Of a stretch of 29,960 bases of DNA, positions 1 through 8,132 are shown piece by piece. The position numbers and the translations under genes are program-made. Source of the stretch: Clostridia bacterium (lineage in GTDB: Bacteria; Bacillota; Clostridia; Christensenellales; Borkfalkiaceae); contig CAAGAM010000218.1 of assembly GCA_900767815.1 (NCBI GenBank), forward strand, positions 1 through 29,960, read 5' to 3'. Under the pieces are notes generated by a model that saw only the letters and a program-made list of their open reading frames with translations, did no database searches and was not told the origin of the DNA. Every line of letters starts with the position of its first letter. The first letter of the stretch is position 1.

Positions 1-40
1 AAAAAAACAGCCACTCTTCCACAAGAATGGCTGTTTTTTG
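1..40 (-). terminator. Rho-independent terminator of ppdK
   Basis: A near-perfect inverted repeat (arms 2-13 and 28-39, extended by 15-18/23-26 with one mismatch, 4-base loop) is flanked by A and T runs. On the minus strand it follows the ppdK stop codon by about 44 bases and ends in a run of U. The symmetric T run on the other side means it could also stop plus-strand transcription. Confidence 0.9.
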
Positions 41-83
41 TTTGTTTTATTGTAAATTATACCTTTTTAACCCTGTTTTTGGC

Positions 84-2738
84 TTATTTTGTCGCCCTCG
101 GACTACGAATATTAGCCTGAGCTGCCGCAAGACGCGCGATCGGTACTCTGAACGGCGAGCAGGATACGTAGTTCAAGCCGATTTCGTGGCAGAACTCGAT
201 GGACGAAGGATCGCCGCCGTGTTCGCCGCAAATTCCGCAGTGAAGGTCTTTTCTCGTCTTGTGTCCGAGTTCGACAGCCATCTTCATGAGCTTGCCTACG
301 CCGACCGTGTCGAGACGAGAGAACGGATCGGATTCGTAAATCTTAGCCGCATAGTAGGACGGAAGGAACTTGCCCGCGTCGTCACGCGAGAATCCGAAGG
401 TCATCTGCGTAAGGTCGTTGGTACCGAAGCAGAAGAACTCGGCTTCCGTTGCGATTTCGTCTGCCGTCAATGCCGCTCTCGGGATTTCGATCATCGTGCC
501 TACTTCATATTTGAGGTCAACGCCCGCTTCTTTGATAACTGCGTCTGCAGTTTCGACAACGGTCTTCTTGCAGTATGCAAGTTCTTTAACCTCGCCCACG
601 AGCGGGATCATGATTTCGGGAACGACGTTCCAATCGGGATGACGTTTCTGAACGGCGATAGCCGCTTTGATGACAGCCTTGGTCTGCATAACGGCGATTT
701 CGGGATAAGTTACCGCAAGACGGCAACCTCTGTGACCCATCATCGGGTTGAACTCGTGAAGCGAGTTGCAAAGCTGTTTGATTTCGGCAACTGTTTTACC
801 CTTAGCTTTTGCTAAAAGTTCGATGTCGGCTTCGTCCGTGGGAACGAACTCGTGAAGCGGCGGATCGAGGAAACGAATGGTAACGGGCATGCCTTTAAGC
901 GCCTCCATAAGTCCTTCGAAATCTGCCTGCTGCATAGGCTCGATTTTATCGAGAGCCGCAACTCTTTCTTCAACCGTTTCGGAGCAAATCATTTCACGGA
1001 ATTTATCGATTCTGCCGGGGCCGAAGAACATATGCTCGGTACGGCAAAGACCGATACCCTGTGCGCCGAGTTCGGCTGCTCTTTCGGCGTCTGCGGGAGT
1101 GTCCGCGTTGGTTCTTACGCCGAGAGCCTTATATTTATCCGCAAGTTTCATGATTCTTCCGAAGTATCCGCTGTTGGGATCTGCGGGAACCGTCTTTATA
1201 ATTCTGTCGTAAATATTACCGGTGGAGCCGTCGAGAGAAAGTTCGCTGCCTTCGCGGAAAGTCTTGCCCGCAAGTACGAAATACTTCTCCTCTTCGTGCA
1301 TCTTGATGTCTCCGCAACCGGAAACGCAGCAAGTACCCATACCTCTTGCAACGACTGCGGCGTGCGAAGTCTGTCCGCCTCTTACGGTAAGGATACCCTG
1401 AGCGTACTTCATACCCTCGATATCTTCGGGAGAAGTTTCAAGCCTTACAAGGATAACCTTCTTGCCTGCTTTACCCTCTTTAGCCGCTTCTTCTGCGGTG
1501 AATACAACGGTACCTGCGGCAGCTCCCGGGGAAGCGGCGATACCTTTACCTACAACGTCGCTCTTGTCTGCGGCTTTAAGGTCCTTTGCATCGAAAGTGG
1601 GGTGAAGGAGCATGTCGAGCGATTTAGCGTCGATCTGCATCAAAGCTTCCTGCTCGGTGATCATTCCTTCGTCTATAAGGTCGCAAGCGATCTTGATTGC
1701 GGCAGCAGCAGTTCTCTTACCGTTTCTTGTCTGAAGCATGTAAAGCTTCTCGTTTTCAACGGTAAATTCCATATCCTGCATGTCGCGATAGTGATTTTCC
1801 AAAGTTTTGCAAACTTCCTGGAACTGAGCGTAAACCTTCGGGAAAATTTCCGCCATCTTAGCGATCGGCATCGGCGTTCTTACGCCTGCAACGACGTCTT
1901 CGCCCTGAGCGTTCGTAAGGAATTCGCCCATAAGACCCTTTTCGCCGGTTGCGGGGTTACGAGTGAACGCAACGCCCGTTCCGCAGTTGTCGCCCATGTT
2001 ACCGAACGCCATCATCTGTACGTTAACGGCGGTACCCCAGCTGTAAGGAATGTCGTGGTCCATTCTGTAAATGTTCGCTCTCGGGTTATCCCAGCTTCTG
2101 AATACGGCTTTGATAGCCTCGAAAAGCTGAACCTTCGGGTCGGACGGGAAATCCGTGCCGAGCTGTTTCTTATATTCTGCCTTGAACTGATTTGCAAGGG
2201 TTTTAAGGTCGTCCGCGTTAAGCTCTACGTCCTGCGTTACGCCTTTCTTCTCTTTCATCTCGTCGATGAGCTTTTCAAAATATTTCTTACCGACTTCCAT
2301 AACGACGTCGGAGAACATCTGAATGAATCTTCTGTAGCAGTCCCAAGCCCATCTGGGGTTGCCCGATTTGTTGGAAAGGACTTCGACTACGTCTTCGTTC
2401 AAGCCGAGGTTCAAAATGGTGTCCATCATGCCGGGCATGGAAGCTCTTGCGCCCGAACGAACGGAAACGAGAAGGGGATTTTCCTTATCGCCGAACTTCT
2501 TTCCGGTAATTTTTTCCATCTTTTCGATGTATTCCATAATTTCCGCCTGAATGTCGGGATTGATCTGCTTTCCGTCTTCATAATACTGAGTGCAAGCCTC
2601 GGTGGTAATGGTGAAGCCCTGCGGTACGGGAAGACCGATGTTGGTCATCTCTGCGAGGTTTGCGCCCTTTCCGCCGAGAAGATCACGCATTTTTGCGTTA
2701 CCTTCGGTAAAGAGGTAGACGTATTTTTTCTTAGCCAT
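84..2738 (-). CDS. ppdK: Pyruvate, phosphate dikinase
   Basis: Cytoplasmic PPDK, which interconverts pyruvate + ATP + Pi and phosphoenolpyruvate + AMP + PPi; in anaerobes it often works in the glycolytic direction. The 884 residues match the usual full length. The N-terminal nucleotide-binding domain carries GGKGANLAEM (about 22-31). The central swivelling domain has the phosphohistidine motif GGQTSHAA with the catalytic His at 459. The C-terminal PEP-binding barrel ends with CGICGEHGGDP (834-844), whose second Cys (837) is the expected acid/base residue. The start is supported by a strong GGAGG site at about 2750-2755. The gene appears monocistronic, between its own promoter (2804-2831) and terminator (1-40). 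No regulatory-protein (PDRP) gene is visible nearby. Confidence 0.97.
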   Translation of the reverse strand: MAKKKYVYLFTEGNAKMRDLLGGKGANLAEMTNIGLPVPQGFTITTEACTQYYEDGKQINPDIQAEIMEYIEKMEKITGKKFGDKENPLLVSVRSGARASMPGMMDTILNLGLNEDVVEVLSNKSGNPRWAWDCYRRFIQMFSDVVMEVGKKYFEKLIDEMKEKKGVTQDVELNADDLKTLANQFKAEYKKQLGTDFPSDPKVQLFEAIKAVFRSWDNPRANIYRMDHDIPYSWGTAVNVQMMAFGNMGDNCGTGVAFTRNPATGEKGLMGEFLTNAQGEDVVAGVRTPMPIAKMAEIFPKVYAQFQEVCKTLENHYRDMQDMEFTVENEKLYMLQTRNGKRTAAAAIKIACDLIDEGMITEQEALMQIDAKSLDMLLHPTFDAKDLKAADKSDVVGKGIAASPGAAAGTVVFTAEEAAKEGKAGKKVILVRLETSPEDIEGMKYAQGILTVRGGQTSHAAVVARGMGTCCVSGCGDIKMHEEEKYFVLAGKTFREGSELSLDGSTGNIYDRIIKTVPADPNSGYFGRIMKLADKYKALGVRTNADTPADAERAAELGAQGIGLCRTEHMFFGPGRIDKFREMICSETVEERVAALDKIEPMQQADFEGLMEALKGMPVTIRFLDPPLHEFVPTDEADIELLAKAKGKTVAEIKQLCNSLHEFNPMMGHRGCRLAVTYPEIAVMQTKAVIKAAIAVQKRHPDWNVVPEIMIPLVGEVKELAYCKKTVVETADAVIKEAGVDLKYEVGTMIEIPRAALTADEIATEAEFFCFGTNDLTQMTFGFSRDDAGKFLPSYYAAKIYESDPFSRLDTVGVGKLMKMAVELGHKTRKDLHCGICGEHGGDPSSIEFCHEIGLNYVSCSPFRVPIARLAAAQANIRSPRATK

Positions 2739-2803
2739 GTAAAAAATTCCTCCTGAATTAAATCTGAAATAAAAGATTTTTTAACTTATTTCTCCATTCG
2801 CTA

Positions 2804-2831
2804 TTATAAAACATTTAAAATATTTTTTCAA
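2804..2831 (-). promoter_or_regulatory. Sigma-A-type promoter of ppdK
   Basis: On the minus strand TTGAAA (2826-2831) and a perfect TATAAT (2804-2809) are separated by 16 bases, about 65 bases upstream of the ppdK ATG. The leader is short and AT-rich and ends in a strong GGAGG site. Confidence 0.8.
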
Positions 2832-2848
2832 GCAAATTATCGTTAATT

Positions 2849-2877
2849 TTGCAATTTTTGCATTTTTTTTATAAAAT
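2849..2877 (+). promoter_or_regulatory. Possible plus-strand promoter upstream of ppdK
   Basis: TTGCAA (2849-2854), a 17-base spacer and TAAAAT (2872-2877) form a promoter-like pair on the plus strand, pointing away from ppdK. No ORF follows. Downstream lies a non-coding, more GC-rich stretch (about 2880-2970) with a small hairpin, GGGTGTTCGCCC. It could drive a small RNA antisense to the recO 3' end, or be a chance match in T-rich DNA. The rest of the 2739-3076 gap holds the ppdK promoter, the recO terminator and a 15-base tandem repeat. Confidence 0.3.
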
Positions 2878-2972
2878 AATGCGAACGAAACGGGTGTTCG
2901 CCCGCACGAAAGGCTATCCTTGCGGAAATAAAGCTTTGTTTGTCTGCTTTTTCGGTTTTTCCCCGAAACAGC

Positions 2973-3018
2973 AAAAAAGCGTTCCGCTTAGTCAAAATCG
3001 TTAAACCTCGCGGAACGC
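2973..3018 (-). terminator. Rho-independent terminator of recO (end of the yqfC-recO cluster)
   Basis: Perfect 9-base arms GCGTTCCGC (2979-2987) and GCGGAACGC (3010-3018) enclose a 22-base loop. On the minus strand the stem is followed by six U (2973-2978). It lies about 60 bases past the recO stop. Confidence 0.85.
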
Positions 3019-3037
3019 CCGGCGTATTTCCGATATA

Positions 3038-3067
3038 TTATATGGTAAACGTTTATATGGTAAACGT
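3038..3067. repeat. 15-base perfect tandem duplication after recO
   Basis: TTATATGGTAAACGT occurs twice head to tail (3038-3052 and 3053-3067), between the recO stop codon and its terminator. It is non-coding and its role is unknown. Confidence 0.9.
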
Positions 3068-3076
3068 AATAAACGG

Positions 3077-3796
3077 CTAAATCATGTCTATAAGTTCGGG
3101 CAGGCTTTTCAGATTCACTCCCGAAACTTTCTCTAAATAATACCCGAAAAATTTAAGTCCGTTTTTGCGGAGCTTATCGTTGCCCGCCTCCGTATCGTTT
3201 TCGGATATTTTTTTGAGATATTTATAGGTATCTATCGAATAGCCTCCGTCGCCCTCTTTTCTGCACGCCTCGCACACGCAGATTCCCTCTCTCGAAGAAA
3301 GAAAAACTCTCTTTTCTATGGGCTTGCCGCACCTGCCGCAAAAGGACAGATTTATCGCAAAACCGTTTTCCTCCGCGGCGTCGTAAAAAAACTTTACAAG
3401 CAGATTTACGGCGTTAATCGTGCTATAGGCTAACTTTTTTAAAAATTCCGCCAATAAAACGAAATGCCCCTCGGCAACCAAGCCTTCGGGCATAAAGGCA
3501 TTCGTAAGCTCTAAGGCGCACATGCCTGCGTAATATTTCACGACGTCGGTACGGACGGGATAAAAGTTATCGAAAGGGTTTATTTCGGTAATCGTTTTCC
3601 GCCCCGATTTTTCGCTTATCACGGCTTCGGCAAAACAAAAAGGCTCGGAAATCTGCTTAGATCTGGCGTTTGCTTTTCTTACGCCCCTCGCCACCGCTCC
3701 GATTTTGCCTTTTTCGACGGTGAATATCGTCAACATTTTGTCGCTTTCCCTGTAATTCACCCCGAAAAGCGTTATTCCGTTTACCTTGTACGTCAT
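3077..3796 (-). CDS. recO: DNA repair protein RecO
   Basis: RecO loads RecA onto SSB-coated single-stranded DNA with RecR in the RecFOR pathway. The 239 residues match the family. The N-terminal OB-fold region (about 1-80) contains the usual RESDKMLTIFT and RGVRK stretches. A helical domain follows, with a zinc-binding cluster C153-x2-C156 and C175-x2-C178. The gene is last in the Firmicutes cluster after era and a small yqzL-like gene, as in Bacillus. A terminator about 60 bases downstream marks the end of the transcription unit. Confidence 0.93.
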   Translation of the reverse strand: MTYKVNGITLFGVNYRESDKMLTIFTVEKGKIGAVARGVRKANARSKQISEPFCFAEAVISEKSGRKTITEINPFDNFYPVRTDVVKYYAGMCALELTNAFMPEGLVAEGHFVLLAEFLKKLAYSTINAVNLLVKFFYDAAEENGFAINLSFCGRCGKPIEKRVFLSSREGICVCEACRKEGDGGYSIDTYKYLKKISENDTEAGNDKLRKNGLKFFGYYLEKVSGVNLKSLPELIDMI

Positions 3797-3861
3797 AATC
3801 TTCGCTTGCCGACAAACTAAACCGCCGATCGATAAACACGAACGGTTTACTATCGGACGAT

Positions 3862-3963
3862 TTATTGTTTATCTTTGTTTTTCAATTTTTTATAAAGCAT
3901 GTAATAGCCGGGTTTACCCGTCCTCTCGAACAGTTCCCAGACTTTATCTTCGGGTTTCTTCAT
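3862..3963 (-). CDS. yqzL: YqzL-like small protein between era and recO
   Basis: A 33-residue ORF with the core VWELFERTGKPGYYMLYKKL, which resembles the YqzL family pattern (W-x-LF-x-x-TG, then Y-x-LYK) known from the same place, between era and recO, in Bacillus and Clostridia. Function is unknown in the family. The end is Lys-rich. No Shine-Dalgarno site precedes the ATG; instead TATAAT sits at 3970-3975 with 6 bases between it and the ATG, suggesting either a leaderless transcript or a different translation mode. The identification rests on the residue pattern and gene position, recalled rather than searched. Confidence 0.75.
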   Translation of the reverse strand: MKKPEDKVWELFERTGKPGYYMLYKKLKNKDKQ

Positions 3964-4023
3964 ACGGATATTATATGCCGTTTTGCCCGTATTATTCGTT
4001 TCGGCTTTAACAAAAAAGCTCTT

Positions 4024-4037
4024 TTATCGACTTATAC
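4024..4037 (-). repeat. Degenerate copy of the dispersed 14-base motif
   Basis: Reads GTATAAGTCGATAA on the minus strand, matching CTATAAGTCGATTA at 12 of 14 positions. It lies between the era stop codon and the yqzL-like gene, 16 bases past the era stop, the same type of location as the exact copies. Confidence 0.5.
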
Positions 4038-4052
4038 GGCAACTTTTACGAT

Positions 4053-4955
4053 TTAATCGTCTTTTTTCAAATCATATCCGTAATCGTGCAGAAGCCCTGC
4101 GTTGTCGCGCCAGTTCTCCTTTACTTTAACGTATGTTTTCAAAAAAACCTTCGCGCCTAAAAACCTTTCCATCGCCTCGCGGGCTATGGTGGAAGTCTCT
4201 TTCAAAGCCTTTCCGCCCTTGCCGATGAGGATAGCTTTATGGTTGGCTTTTTCGCATACGATATCGAGATCTATATCGTAAATTCCGTTTTGGCGGCGTT
4301 CGAATTTGTTCACCGTGACCGCGACGCCGTGCGGAATTTCCTTGTCGTAACCGACGAGTATTTTTTCGCGCATTATCTCGGCGATCATGAATTTTTCCGA
4401 TTTATCGGAAATCGCGTCGGGATTAAATACGTATTCGCCCTCTTCGCCTTCGGGAAGATATTTCAAAATCGCCGACAAAAGTTCGAGCGTGTTTCTTCTC
4501 TTCCTCGCCGACACGGGAACGACTTCGCTCACACCCTCTTTTTCGGACACCGCGACAAGCTCTTCGGGAAGTTTTTCCTTGGGCATTATGTCGATTTTCG
4601 TAAGCGCGACGATGACCGGCGCGCCTATTTTCGTATATTTCGCGAGCAATGACAAATCGTCTTCTTTAAGCCCCTCGTGACCGTCGATAACGAACAGAAT
4701 AAGGTCGGTATCGCGGGCGGTCAGGTCAACCGTCTTCTGCATTCTGGAATTGAGAAGGCTCGAAGCCTTGTAAACCCCCGGCGTGTCTTCGAAAACAATC
4801 TGATATTTATCGGTCGTCAAAACGCCGTATATTCTGTCTCTCGTCGTTTGCGGCTTGGGCGAAACTATCGAGACTTTTTCGCCGACAAGCGCGTTAACGA
4901 GCGTTGATTTTCCCGCGTTCGCCCTGCCGACGACCGCAACCGTTCCGCATTTCAT
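4053..4955 (-). CDS. era: GTPase Era
   Basis: Era binds the 3' end of 16S rRNA and acts in late 30S assembly. All 300 residues are present. The GTPase domain has G1 GRANAGKS (10-17), TT at 37-38, G3 DTPG (57-60) and G4 TKID (119-122). The C-terminal KH domain has GKGG at 245-248 and a typical ending with KVKENWRD. An AAGGA site precedes the ATG. Upstream is ybeY. The dgkA and cdd genes that often sit between ybeY and era in other Firmicutes are absent here. Confidence 0.97.
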   Translation of the reverse strand: MKCGTVAVVGRANAGKSTLVNALVGEKVSIVSPKPQTTRDRIYGVLTTDKYQIVFEDTPGVYKASSLLNSRMQKTVDLTARDTDLILFVIDGHEGLKEDDLSLLAKYTKIGAPVIVALTKIDIMPKEKLPEELVAVSEKEGVSEVVPVSARKRRNTLELLSAILKYLPEGEEGEYVFNPDAISDKSEKFMIAEIMREKILVGYDKEIPHGVAVTVNKFERRQNGIYDIDLDIVCEKANHKAILIGKGGKALKETSTIAREAMERFLGAKVFLKTYVKVKENWRDNAGLLHDYGYDLKKDD

Positions 4956-5029
4956 TTTATCTTTTCCTTAAATAATTCAGCCATTTAAAAACTTGAGAAG
5001 TAAATTTTGAAACTTATTCAAAATCTGCG

Positions 5030-5506
5030 CTATCTTTTTATGTCGAGCGAATCCATAATTTCGTTCGCAAGCGCGGTCATTTCCTCTTCGTCGGCTTTTT
5101 CGATGTGGTCGAAGCCGAAACAATGCAAAAAGCCGTGCAAAGCAAGGTAACAAACCTCTCTTTTAAGGCTGTGTCCGTATTCCTCCGCCTGCTCTTTCGC
5201 TCTTTCGGGATTTATACAAACCGAGCCTATGAGAACGCTGTCCGTTTCGTCGTCGATATCGTCTCCGAAATCCTCGCGGCGGATAACTTTGCCTTTTACC
5301 CCGTCGAGATAGGGAAAAGACAATACGTCTGTCACCCTGTCCACGCCCCGATATTCTCTGTTGAGCGTTTGTATTTCTTCGGGCGAAACGAAATCGAGTT
5401 CTATCGAAAGCTTGTCCGTCTGCCCGAGTTTTTTATACACCGCGTCTGCGATTTTATCGAATTCGTAAGGTTCTTCGTCCTGTCTTATTACGATAAGTTG
5501 CCCCAT
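5030..5506 (-). CDS. ybeY: Endoribonuclease YbeY (rRNA maturation)
   Basis: A zinc-dependent single-strand endoribonuclease involved in 16S rRNA 3'-end maturation and ribosome quality control. It has 158 residues. The metal-binding signature HGFLHCFGFDH places His at 124, 128 and 134. The conserved VTDVLSFPY (58-66) and the GSVCINPERA strand region (about 94-103) are also present. A strong AAGGTGA site overlaps the stop codon of the upstream yqfF gene (three-base gap), indicating translational coupling. Confidence 0.95.
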   Translation of the reverse strand: MGQLIVIRQDEEPYEFDKIADAVYKKLGQTDKLSIELDFVSPEEIQTLNREYRGVDRVTDVLSFPYLDGVKGKVIRREDFGDDIDDETDSVLIGSVCINPERAKEQAEEYGHSLKREVCYLALHGFLHCFGFDHIEKADEEEMTALANEIMDSLDIKR

Positions 5507-5509
5507 AAA

Positions 5510-6976
5510 TCACCTTTTGCCTATTCTGAGCTTGGGGTATTCCACTCTGTCGTGATAAACGCCCGCAAGAGAGTTGGTTATCGTTTTTCTTATGATATCG
5601 ATATCCGACATCGTAAGGTCGCACTCGTCGAACTGCCCTAAATCCATTCTTTCCTCGATAATTTCTCTCACCGCTTCGTCAACCTTTTCGTGCGAACGAT
5701 CGGGAAGAGTTCTCACCTTTGCCTCGCACCCGTCCGCAATCATGATAATCGCCGCGATTTTCGTTTGCGGTTTAGGCCCCGGATAGGAGAAGTTTTCGAT
5801 ATCGAGTTCGCCTTCGGTGTATTTCATCGCTTTAGCGTAGAAATACCTTATCGGCATCGTTCCGTGGTGCTGACGGGCAACGTCCGCAAGGATCTGCGGC
5901 AGATGATATTTTCTTATAAGATCGTAACCGTCTTTCGTGTGCGAACGTATTATATCCGTCGAAAGCTCGGGGGTAAGCTCGTTATGAGGATTGTAACCCT
6001 TCTGGTTTTCGGTGAAAAAGTCGGGCTGTTTAATCTTTCCTATATCGTGATAATAAGCGCAGGCTCTCGCGAGCAACGCGTTTTCGCCGATAGCCGTCGC
6101 GCAGGACTCCGCAAGCGTGGAAACGACGAGCGAATGATTGAACGTCCCGGGCGCGTTTTCTATAAGAGCTTTGATAAGCACCGATTTGTGGTCGGTAATT
6201 TCGGTAAGCCTGTAAACGGTGAGGACGTTGAACACCTTTTCGAAAAAGGGAAGAAACGCCATCATTAAAACGACCGAAAGCATTCCCGACCAAAGCCCGT
6301 CAAGCACGGCTTTATAGGGCATCCGAAGAAACATATCGAAATCGAGAATGGCATAGCTTATCGCAATAGGCACGGCGATAATAAAGCCCGTAACGAAAAC
6401 TTTCAGCCTCGAAGTGACCTTGCTTACGATATAAATCGCGATCAAACTCGTCGTATAGCTTATAACGAGCGACGAATAAACGGTGATGTCCGACACTGCC
6501 GAAACGGTTAAGAACGCGTCCGACATAAACATATAAAGACAGGTTACGCCGTTTATGAATATCGCCGAACGCTTGTTGATGAGAAGAAGCATCAAAAGCG
6601 CGCACAGCGCGAACGGACGGGATTTGACGTTCAGATAAAATCCCGTAATATACATGGCGACAATCGAGACCTCGATGACCACGAACACCATGTGAATGTT
6701 TTTGGACCTTAAAATAAAATCCCTGTTTTCGTTGTAAAAATAAAGATAAATACACGCGCCGATAAGCAACACCGATATCGCGACGTATAAAAGATTACGT
6801 ATGGTTTCCGGGCGGGTTAAAAACTCGACCGTATCCACCTCGCTTTTAAACGCGTTGACGGACAACATTATCGCGTAAAGCGCAATGATGATAAGAGTGT
6901 GCAACGCGAACAGCAATATCGTCCTCGTGTAATCTTTCTTCTTCCACTCTATCGCTTTTTTCGATTGATAGTACAT
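5510..6976 (-). CDS. yqfF: PgpH/YqfF-type membrane HD phosphohydrolase, short form
   Basis: Members of the 7TM-HD family (PgpH/YqfF) hydrolyse c-di-AMP. The C-terminal cytosolic HD domain is complete: H281, the HD pair at 310-311 in YYHDIGKIKQP, H346 and HH at 370-371. About seven hydrophobic segments lie between residues 19 and 245. Family proteins are usually about 700 residues, with a large extracellular 7TMR-HDED domain after the first membrane helix. Here only about 20 residues (41-60) separate helix 1 (19-40) from helix 2 (61-81), so the extracellular domain is missing and the protein is 488 residues. No frameshift is visible. The ATG overlaps the phoH stop by one base (TAATG). Confidence 0.9.
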   Translation of the reverse strand: MYYQSKKAIEWKKKDYTRTILLFALHTLIIIALYAIMLSVNAFKSEVDTVEFLTRPETIRNLLYVAISVLLIGACIYLYFYNENRDFILRSKNIHMVFVVIEVSIVAMYITGFYLNVKSRPFALCALLMLLLINKRSAIFINGVTCLYMFMSDAFLTVSAVSDITVYSSLVISYTTSLIAIYIVSKVTSRLKVFVTGFIIAVPIAISYAILDFDMFLRMPYKAVLDGLWSGMLSVVLMMAFLPFFEKVFNVLTVYRLTEITDHKSVLIKALIENAPGTFNHSLVVSTLAESCATAIGENALLARACAYYHDIGKIKQPDFFTENQKGYNPHNELTPELSTDIIRSHTKDGYDLIRKYHLPQILADVARQHHGTMPIRYFYAKAMKYTEGELDIENFSYPGPKPQTKIAAIIMIADGCEAKVRTLPDRSHEKVDEAVREIIEERMDLGQFDECDLTMSDIDIIRKTITNSLAGVYHDRVEYPKLRIGKR

Positions 6977-8046
6977 TAGTCTTTTCTTTCCCTGTCCGCA
7001 CGGCGGAATCCGCCGTCGGCTCTTTCCTCTTTTTTAGTGTTTTCGGGGCTTTCGGGTTTCCCGGTATTTCCGGCGTTTTCAAGCTCTTTCCTTTCCGTTT
7101 CCCTTTCGTAAGCCCTTATTATCTCCATCACGAGCGCGTGGCGGACGACGTCTTTCGCCGTGAGATATACCGTCTCTATGCCCTCGATGTTTTTAAGTAT
7201 CGACGTGGCATGTTTAAGCCCGCTCTTTTTTCCGTCGGGAAGGTCGATCTGCGTTAAATCGCCCGTTACGACCACTCTGCTGCCGTCGCCCATACGCGTT
7301 AAGAACATTTTCATCTGCTCTTTTGTCGTATTTTGCGCTTCGTCGAGAATTATGAAGGCGTTTGAAAGCGTTCTTCCGCGCATATATGCAAGCGGAGCGA
7401 TTTCTATAATCCCGCGCTCGATGAGTTTAAGATAACTGTCCATTCCGAACATTTCCTGCAAAGCGTCGTATAAAGGACGGAGATACGGGTCTACTTTCGT
7501 CTGTAAATCCCCGGGCAGAAAGCCGAGTTTTTCGCCCGCTTCGACGGCGGGACGAGTGAGAATGATTTTCTCCACTTCTTTGTTTTTGAATGCCGAAACA
7601 GCCATCGCGACGGCAAGATAGGTCTTGCCCGTTCCCGCAGGTCCGACGCCGAAAACGACGGTGTTTTTCTTTATCGCGTCGACGTATTTTTTCTGCCCTA
7701 CGGTTTTGCATTTGATCTGTTTGCCGCGCGAAGTTATCGCGATAACGCCCGACATAACCTTCTCTATGCCTTCCGCGTTACCCTCTTTCGCAAGCTCTAC
7801 ACAGTAAATTATCCTCGTTTTGTCGATAGGTTCGCCCGAGCGGATTATCGAAGCGAGTTTGTTTATCACCGTTTCGGCAAGCAGAACCTGATTTTCGTCT
7901 CCCGAAAGGCGGATTTTCGTCCCTTCGACGTATGCGGTTACGCCCGTTTCGCGCGCGATTATGTTAAGATTTTCGTCGAACGTGCCGAGAAGCTTTGACA
8001 GCGTGTCCAATGTCCCGAGTTCGACGCGAACTACATGTTCAGCCAA
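6976..8046 (-). CDS. phoH: PhoH-family ATPase
   Basis: A PhoH-like protein: an N-terminal KH-like region (about 1-75) and a P-loop ATPase domain with Walker A GPAGTGKT (135-142) and Walker B IILDEAQN. It is thought to act in RNA metabolism, which fits its position before ybeY and era. The last roughly 35 residues are a charged low-complexity tail (EDKRGNP-rich), probably disordered. It sits in the yqfC-yqfD-phoH-yqfF-ybeY-era-recO order. The 86-base gap to yqfD holds an exact copy of the dispersed 14-base motif. Confidence 0.94.
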   Translation of the reverse strand: MAEHVVRVELGTLDTLSKLLGTFDENLNIIARETGVTAYVEGTKIRLSGDENQVLLAETVINKLASIIRSGEPIDKTRIIYCVELAKEGNAEGIEKVMSGVIAITSRGKQIKCKTVGQKKYVDAIKKNTVVFGVGPAGTGKTYLAVAMAVSAFKNKEVEKIILTRPAVEAGEKLGFLPGDLQTKVDPYLRPLYDALQEMFGMDSYLKLIERGIIEIAPLAYMRGRTLSNAFIILDEAQNTTKEQMKMFLTRMGDGSRVVVTGDLTQIDLPDGKKSGLKHATSILKNIEGIETVYLTAKDVVRHALVMEIIRAYERETERKELENAGNTGKPESPENTKKEERADGGFRRADRERKD

Positions 8047-8088
8047 TTTAATTCTCCGATTTATTGTTTTTATGTTATAAAAGCGGGT

Positions 8089-8102
8089 CTATAAGTCGAT
8101 TA
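8089..8102 (+). repeat. Dispersed 14-base motif CTATAAGTCGATTA, exact copy 1
   Basis: Exact copy in the yqfD-phoH gap, 30 bases past the yqfD stop and 42 bases before the phoH start. It reads CTATAAGTCGATTA on the plus strand, opposite to transcription here. It is followed by TCGC, as in some other copies. Confidence 0.85.
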
Positions 8103-8132
8103 TCGCACGATTTTGCCATTCATCGGCTTTTG

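Noticed and set aside
852..2756. A long open frame on the plus strand opposite ppdK
   Set aside because: It is antisense to an unambiguous full-length PPDK, resembles no known protein and reflects the codon bias of the gene beneath it. The same holds for the 27-815 plus-strand frame.
2885..2935. Resemblance of GGGTGTTCGCCC to part of the fluoride (crcB) riboswitch
   Set aside because: The other conserved parts of the aptamer (GATG, AAAC, the pseudoknot partner) are absent and no fluoride gene follows.
4952..4984. A ten-codon leader ORF (MAELFKEKIK) ending in ATGA at the era start
   Set aside because: No ribosome site before its ATG and very short; its apparent coupling to era could be chance in AT-rich DNA.
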